Below are positions 58,753-64,000 of a stretch of DNA of 64,000 nucleotides, piece by piece; the first letter of the stretch is position 1; each line of letters opens with the position of its first letter. The translations under genes and the position numbers were made by a program. Origin of the DNA: Allium sativum (taxonomy: Eukaryota; Streptophyta; Magnoliopsida; Asparagales; Amaryllidaceae). The stretch lies in NCBI GenBank assembly GCA_030737875.1, contig CM060915.1:567160577-567224576 (forward strand). The letters are read 5' to 3'. A model generated the notes under the pieces. It was given only the letters and a program-made list of their open reading frames with translations. It did not search any database and had not been told where the DNA came from.

Positions 58753-59464
58753 TAGCCAAAGGTGGTTCCATACCTTGTCATAGTTGGAAATCCATTACCC
58801 AATACGTGCTTGCGGTTTTGATTGTATAATATATATGTAGAACATGAGATGAAAGCGTTTCTGCTAGATGATTATTATAGTTGTGGTTGATAGACATTAT
58901 TATAATATCAAAAGGTTTTTTGATATAAAGCTAATTTGGATTCTCATAAGGGAAAAACTCGTTCCGATATACAGCGTGGTCTTGTGAGATATCGATTACC
59001 TGCTTGTACTGTTTTAAACTGTTTTACTCATACCAGTCCTATGACTGACCCGGAGTTTATTTGTTTGTTTCCCTAAACTCTTGGGTGCCTAAATTTGTAC
59101 GGGCAGTCAAGTAGTCAGGATTTACAGATATACTGGAAGAGCTTGGAGCAGGAGGCTTCAGGATTGTATAGCTATAGTTATTTCCGCTGTGTTGTAAGTG
59201 TTGTACTTTGATAAATGATATGTATATTCAAGTACAGATTGTATTTCAAAGTTATGTTATGAAATATATTTATTCGTTCCGCTGTGAGATTCGTGTTACT
59301 CTGATATTGTGTTCTTCTTTTTCTTCTTCTATTCTAAGTTTCTATCTTATCTTCCCTCATCCTCTAATTTCTTTCATTAATGATCGGTATTTTTCGATGT
59401 TTGGTTAGTCGTCATCGTGTTTATGTCGATAACGAAAGTCGTCAAAATTCCGGGTCATTACAGT

Positions 59465-59476
59465 TGGTATCAGAGC
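59465..59476 (+). other. K primer-binding site
   Basis: TGGTATCAGAGC lies two bases after the LTR end. It is the canonical initiator tRNA-Met site. Confidence 0.92.
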
Positions 59477-61330
59477 TTAAGTTAAGTAATTACCTTGGCT
59501 CTGTGGCGTGAATCGGTAGAGATAGGGTTAGTAATACCCTAGACTGAGATTGAGTGTATATATACGAGTGGACGTATTTGTTATTGATATAAAAATTGTT
59601 TTATATTGTGGAGATTTATTGGTTGAGTCGTTTATGGATTCTGGTCGATCAGTTTGATCCACTGTATCGGTAGGAGTTACTAAACACTCGAATACGATGG
59701 GTCGTCACGATATGTTTTGAAAAGATGGTAAATTAAAATAAGTTACCCAAGGTATATCTTGATATAGAGAAGATATATATATATATCAACATTATAAAAT
59801 AGTGGATATATTGGTTATTATTATAATCGAGTAAGATTATAAATTAAATGATTATGTAAATAATCAATCAGAATTCATATAAGTGAAATACGTGAAATCA
59901 AATGAGTTAAATCTGAAATTTAAACTAGAAATTGAATTAAAATTCTAGAAAATTGGATAAGTGTTTGTAAATGGATTTGGATTAAAAATAAGGAAAATTT
60001 AAGATCCTGGGAGATTTTAAATTGTTTTACAAGCAGTGTGAATTATATTTTGAAATGAATTTCAAAGTGGAAATGTTTAGAAATGGTTTTATATTATTGA
60101 ACTCACTTCGATCGCTGGAAAATAGATTCTGATGATGACAGCTGCATCATCAATATTCATTTTCGAGTTGTAAGTGATGAATTACTACCAGAGATACTGT
60201 TTTGAATTTGTTTTGGGAAAGACAAGTTGTGTTGAATTTCAAAATAGGATTTATAATGTATAGAATTGAATTTGAAATTTGAATATAGAAGTTTCAAATA
60301 GAATTGAAATGAAATAAAGAGAATTCAAATAGAGTTAAATATAGGATTTAAATAGAGTTGAAATGGAATTTGAATATAGAATTCAAATAGAGTTGAAATG
60401 GAATTTGAATATAGAATTCAAATAGAGTTGAAATGGAATTTGAATATAGAATTCAAATAGTTTGTAATGAAATTTGAATATAGAATTCAATTGGAATTGA
60501 AATAGAAATTGAATATAGAAATTCAAAGGGAGTTTGAATATATGAAATTCAATGGAATTGAAATAGAAATTGAATATAGAAGTTCAAAGGGAGTTTGAAT
60601 ATATGAAATTCATTGGAACTGAAATAGAGTTTGAATATAGAATTCAAATGGAATTCAAATATAGGATTTGAATATATGGAATTTGAATATAGAATTCAAA
60701 TGGAATTTAAAATATAGAATTTGATATATAGAATTTGAATATATAGAATTTGAATATAGAAATTCAAATGGAATTTAAACTATAAAATTTGAATAGAAAT
60801 TTAATAAAATTAACTAAGTCGAAGAGGAATTAGTTAATCGAGTTTTTAATTTGAAGTTGAACTTTGAAAGGTGAATTGGATTTGTAGATGGATATTCGAA
60901 ATCGAATATAGAACTTAAATTTGAAATTTGGATTCAAATTAGTTAATAAGCAAGTTAAAATATATTTGAACATGTCATGTTCAAATATAAAATTGAAATA
61001 GACTAAAGAGTTAATTAACAAATTAATTAACGAATTGAGTTAAAACGATCAGGTATAGTTAAAATAGATTGGGCAGGTATAAATATACATGAGATAGGTA
61101 TGGATAAGGTATGAAGGTATATAAATAGAATGCTCGACGAAAAGGTATGTGTTTAATTCATATATGAGATTTTATGCGCCGTATCGGCAAGCCACTTGGC
61201 TTTTTCTTTTTCTTTTGGATTTGTGAGGGCCATGGGAGGCTATTTGAAATATCCCGATGCTCCTGGTACAAAGGAGGTTATGGCGAATTTTTCCGGGAAT
61301 TTAAGGAGTTAGAATATTTTTAAGATAATT
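59477..61330 (+). mobile_element. Element K interior, noncoding
   Basis: The start resembles the H interior (CCTTGGCTCTGTGGCG, then TAGTAATACCCTAGA). It turns into AT-rich tandem repeats and carries no gag or pol relic. I cannot find the polypurine tract or the start of the 3' LTR, so there is probably a deletion near 61130-61330. A foreign-looking stretch of about 130 bp (61174-61310) with a higher GC content is described under findings. Confidence 0.6.
60240..60790. repeat. 35-bp tandem repeat in the K interior
   Basis: Units read GGAATTTGAATATAGAATTC then AAATAGAGTTGAAAT, with a 35-bp period that is exact in 60350-60460 and degenerate on both sides. GAATTC and related palindromes recur. 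Confidence 0.85.
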
Positions 61331-61489
61331 TGATAGTTAGAAATCAACGTATCGATATATATATAGAAGTCGATAAGGAAACGAACTTAGAAATAGAATA
61401 GTAAAATCAGAAAGGAAGACTAAGAATAAAATCTAGTAAGAATAGAAAGAGGAAGCGTATACGTGTTTAAAAGTGAATAAGTAGTTGTA

Positions 61490-61960
61490 TGGTATTGATT
61501 ATTCGAGTAAGTAGTCATATCTATTTTGACGTTATAAATGTTATTCAGTCAAGGTCTGAGAGGTAGTTATACCCCAACTTGATTGATTTCATTATTAACA
61601 AATAAATAGTATGATTTCAGGCTCAAAGATCAATGTTGAATAAGATTTAGTTGAATATAGTATTTGGGTTCTCGTAACGTTGTTTTACACAACATCCGTT
61701 TTAACCCAAATAAGTGTAAGCTTGGAAATATAATAAAGAATATTTCCTAAGTATAGAAATAAACGAGATCGGAAAAGTGATAAGTAATTGGAATATTTTC
61801 CAATTATAAATAGCATATATTTTCTAAAGTTTAGAAAATAAAGGAAGGCGATATTCGAAGATGTTTTCCAAATAACGTAAAAGGTCGATATGGTTATTGA
61901 AAATATTTGGTTAACAAATGTTGATAAAGAAATAGAGAAGTGATTTAACTAATGGAATAT
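61490..61960 (+). mobile_element. Element K, 3' LTR fragment
   Basis: It resembles K LTR around 57600-58000: CAAGGTCTGAGAGGTAGTTA and ACCCCAACTTGATTG at 61548-61582, then runs such as ATTTTCCAAT and TAGAAAATAA. Similarity to the 5' LTR is moderate and fades by about 61960. The fragment lacks the LTR start and end. Confidence 0.55.
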
Positions 61961-62040
61961 TAATTAAGGGCTCAGTGACATGTTTAAAAGGAAAATTTGA
62001 TTTTTGAAAAGAGTAAATAGGAAAGGACTCAAGCGGCACG

Positions 62041-62166
62041 ATGCTACAACAACTTAAGGGATTGGATCGCGTTTCATTGACTCGCGAGGAGAAAGATACT
62101 ATTTTTGACATTATTATGGATCTGATGCAACATAATAGAGTTAGGACTATAAGAATCAAGCGGTAA
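62041..62166 (+). pseudogene. Short unidentified ORF, possible coding relic
   Basis: There are 41 codons from ATG to TAA. The product has the mixed, charged composition of real protein (for example GLDRVSLTREEKDTIFD and MQHNRVRTIRIKR), unlike the low-complexity frames around it. It has no recognisable motif. It could be an exon of a transposase or a captured gene fragment. Confidence 0.25.
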
Positions 62167-62655
62167 TCTTATAAATGTTTAAATAAATATTTTTAATGAA
62201 CTTCACCCACCATATGCTCAAATGCAATTATTTAATGTGAATGTAGAAAACTAATTATTGTGCAACTATTTAACGTGCCTTAAATATGAAATCAATAATT
62301 CACATCTTAATTTTTGTATGTAAATATGTCGAAAAATAAAATGGCATATTTAGCCCATATTGATTTCGGAAAGCACCATTTAAATTTTTAATGTTTGTAG
62401 TTTATTTAGATTTGTCAATTATGTTCCCCATCATTAACAAAAATCTACAATTTCATGTTCAATATATATTCTCTCTGGTTATCTACTCATTTATTACATT
62501 ATCTATTAATCTAATGACGTATATATTTCTATACTTGAACTACGCATTGCTTAGTAAGGGTATAATCATAATTTAAATGTGAACATTTCTCATTCTATTT
62601 GCTGGCTAGGGAATCTCAAAATGCATACTAAAAAGCACATGACAAAACCAAAATA

Positions 62656-62811
62656 ATAGAGATGAGATCCATTGTTGAACAGCTGCAGGATTAGGATCGT
62701 CTTCGTGTTGTACAGATGAAGAAGTTGAATCCACATCTAGCGGAATATGTGCCGCATCGTAGTTCCTTCCCTTCATCGTTTGGAGCTTCTAAGGGTGAGG
62801 ATGATGCCTAA
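62656..62811 (+). pseudogene. Unidentified coding relic with one stop
   Basis: The frame reads MRSIVEQLQD, a TAG stop, then DRLRVVQMKKLNPHLAEYVP and HRSSFPSSFGASKGEDDA before TAA. The composition is protein-like with an acidic end. I suspect the C-terminus of a DNA-transposon protein because of the nearby CACTA-like end, but I cannot assign it. Confidence 0.25.
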
Positions 62812-63070
62812 GAGGTGAGCTTTTTCGTATTTGTGCTTAGTTATTATACATATTGACTTGGAGTTGGCAAGAATGTTGTGTTTTGATATTGTGTATAATG
62901 ACTTGGAGTTGGCAAGGATGTTATGCCTAGACGTATTATGACAGTGTATGCTAGTTTTGATGATATGTGACATTTATGGGTTTAGTTTGAGAATGTTCAG
63001 ATGTCTGATTATGTATAGATTCAAGTTAATCTTGTTTATGTTGGATTGTTTATGTTGTTGCTGGTATAGT

Positions 63071-63123
63071 ATTATATACATATATATATATATATATATA
63101 CATACATATATATATATATATAT
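63071..63123. repeat. (TA)n microsatellite
   Basis: This is a run of TATATA with CATACATA interruptions. The frames reading through it (I and Y repeats) are artefacts. Confidence 0.9.
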
Positions 63124-63415
63124 TATGTGTGAAATGGAGTGGAAAATTATATTGATATATGTCAGTTGGTTGGAAGACAAACGACTTGCTGGAATTAAAA
63201 AATACCCAGATTACCAACGGTTGTTCGATCATAATTTTTCTCGATGGCTTATTGGTATATCAAGAATCCCCTCGGGTGTCAATAGCCATTGCTGTGTTGT
63301 TAGAGGTCGTTGGTGCAGCTATTGGAAATTGGTCATTATTTCCATTTGGAAATCATAAGAACTCCAACGGCTACCAATGGCCGTAGGCGGCTAATAGCAT
63401 GTTTTCCTTACAGTG

Positions 63416-64000
63416 AGAATTAACTTGATTCATATGAAAATCGGTAGTATAAATTTGTTAGAATTTAAGGTATGATAGAATAAATAAGAAAGTAGCAATA
63501 AAATCGTTTCTACAAGAAGAATATATATGGAGGTGAAGATAAATGACAGCTGGTGAATGGTTTAGCGAATAGACACTTTTATTCAAATTACTAGTTATAT
63601 GTCGATATACCTAACCAACCTATGTCGATACACCCAAGTATATTTCAAAAATAAATTGTTAAAAGAGTATTTCAAAAATATAAACTTATATATAAGGGTT
63701 TGAAACATTGTGCAGCTATTTAAACATAGTAAATATATATTTCAAGCATAAAAAATATTAAGAAAACTTATTAAAAATAATTTTAAAGAATTTAAACAAA
63801 AATATAAATGTTATATTTAAAAAATATATATAATCACTATACTCAACTCAAAATATAAGTATCAAAACTACAATAGTATTAAATCGTAATTATTAGGTTT
63901 TAAATCCAAATACGAAGAATAATCAAAATCAAGGAGTAAAGTGTAATATTAAAAAACAAAGTATAAATATACTTAAAATATAAATGTAAAAACCAAAGTA
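63416..64000. other. AT-rich sequence, nothing recognised
   Basis: There is no frame, repeat end or conserved box that I can support. It may be the target of the CACTA-like element, or more of K or J. Confidence 0.5.

Larger units (their letters stand above)
54548..59462 (+). mobile_element. Element K, 5' LTR, 4915 bp
   Basis: The right end ...CCGGGTCATTACA abuts a primer-binding site and is certain. The left end TGTCATGACCCGC is inferred from similarity to the H LTR start (shared GAAAATATAATGG-like sequence about 65 bases in) and to the reverse complement of K's own end. It holds a TATA box (55465-55472), a GC-rich island (55820-56110), tandem repeats (57070-57480), the AAGGTCTGAGAGGTA box (57668-57700) and the hairpin cassette (58260-58752). 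The frame 55841-56164 is in the island and has no recognisable domain. Confidence 0.75.
62028..63415 (+). mobile_element. Probable CACTA-type DNA transposon, right end and remnants
   Basis: The right edge, read on the minus strand, is CACTGTAAGGAAAACATGCT followed by ATTAGCC. It resembles CACTA (En/Spm) termini, which begin CACTACAAGAAAA. Inside it are short ACCAACGG and CCAATGGCCGTAGG subterminal motifs (63210-63390). Bases AGA after 63415 could be the 3-bp target duplication. I found no left end. Two short codon-like stretches (62041-62166 and 62656-62811) might be transposase relics, but I recognise no domain. A (TA)n run is at 63071-63123. Confidence 0.45.

Overview
This is a flowering-plant nuclear window made almost entirely of nested LTR retrotransposons. 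I find no intact host gene, tRNA or rRNA. The plant assignment rests on Ty3/gypsy chromovirus proteins of the Tekay/Del type, primer-binding sites matching plant initiator-tRNA-Met (TGGTATCAGAGC and variants), plant TATA boxes inside the LTRs, and a probable CACTA transposon end. I cannot name the species.

The nest can be resolved from target-site duplications (TSDs) and from internal paralogues that show the empty sites. The oldest layer is J, a minus-strand giant LTR (51377-54547). H, on the plus strand, is inserted in J. H has 5.8 kb LTRs and an interior of only 735 bp (40241-40975). Its 5' LTR (10075-12014 and 39705-40240) was later hit by G and A. Its 3' LTR (40976-51371) was hit by the minus-strand solo LTR S (46064-50638, TSD GTCCC). 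G, on the minus strand, has 6.34 kb LTRs and an interior of only 443 bp (3293-3735). A, on the minus strand (12015-39699, TSD AAAAC), is a coding Tekay-type chromovirus with a decayed gag-pol. B, on the plus strand (12818-29125, TSD GTGTG), sits inside A's left LTR. B is a tandem array LTR-interior-LTR-interior-LTR whose first LTR is mostly deleted. To the right, K (plus strand, LTR 54548-59462) is inserted in J and is related to H. It is followed by a noncoding repeat-rich interior, a 3' LTR fragment and a probable CACTA right end (63415).

Only A and B encode proteins: gag with two zinc knuckles, protease, reverse transcriptase, RNase H, integrase and a C-terminal chromodomain. All three copies carry stops and frameshifts. 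G, H and K have no coding capacity but keep the primer-binding site. G and H also keep the polypurine tract, so they look like non-autonomous elements needing proteins supplied in trans.

The most interesting signals are noncoding. (1) A pair of tandem hairpins in the transcribed part of the A, B and S LTRs shows compensatory base changes in the stems. (2) A different hairpin cassette is almost unchanged between the otherwise diverged H and K LTRs. (3) There is an apparent class of retroelement with about 5-6 kb LTRs and interiors of only a few hundred bases. (4) Palindromic GTCGAC-type modules are clustered upstream of the A and B TATA boxes. (5) A short box is shared by the LTRs of G, H, J and K.
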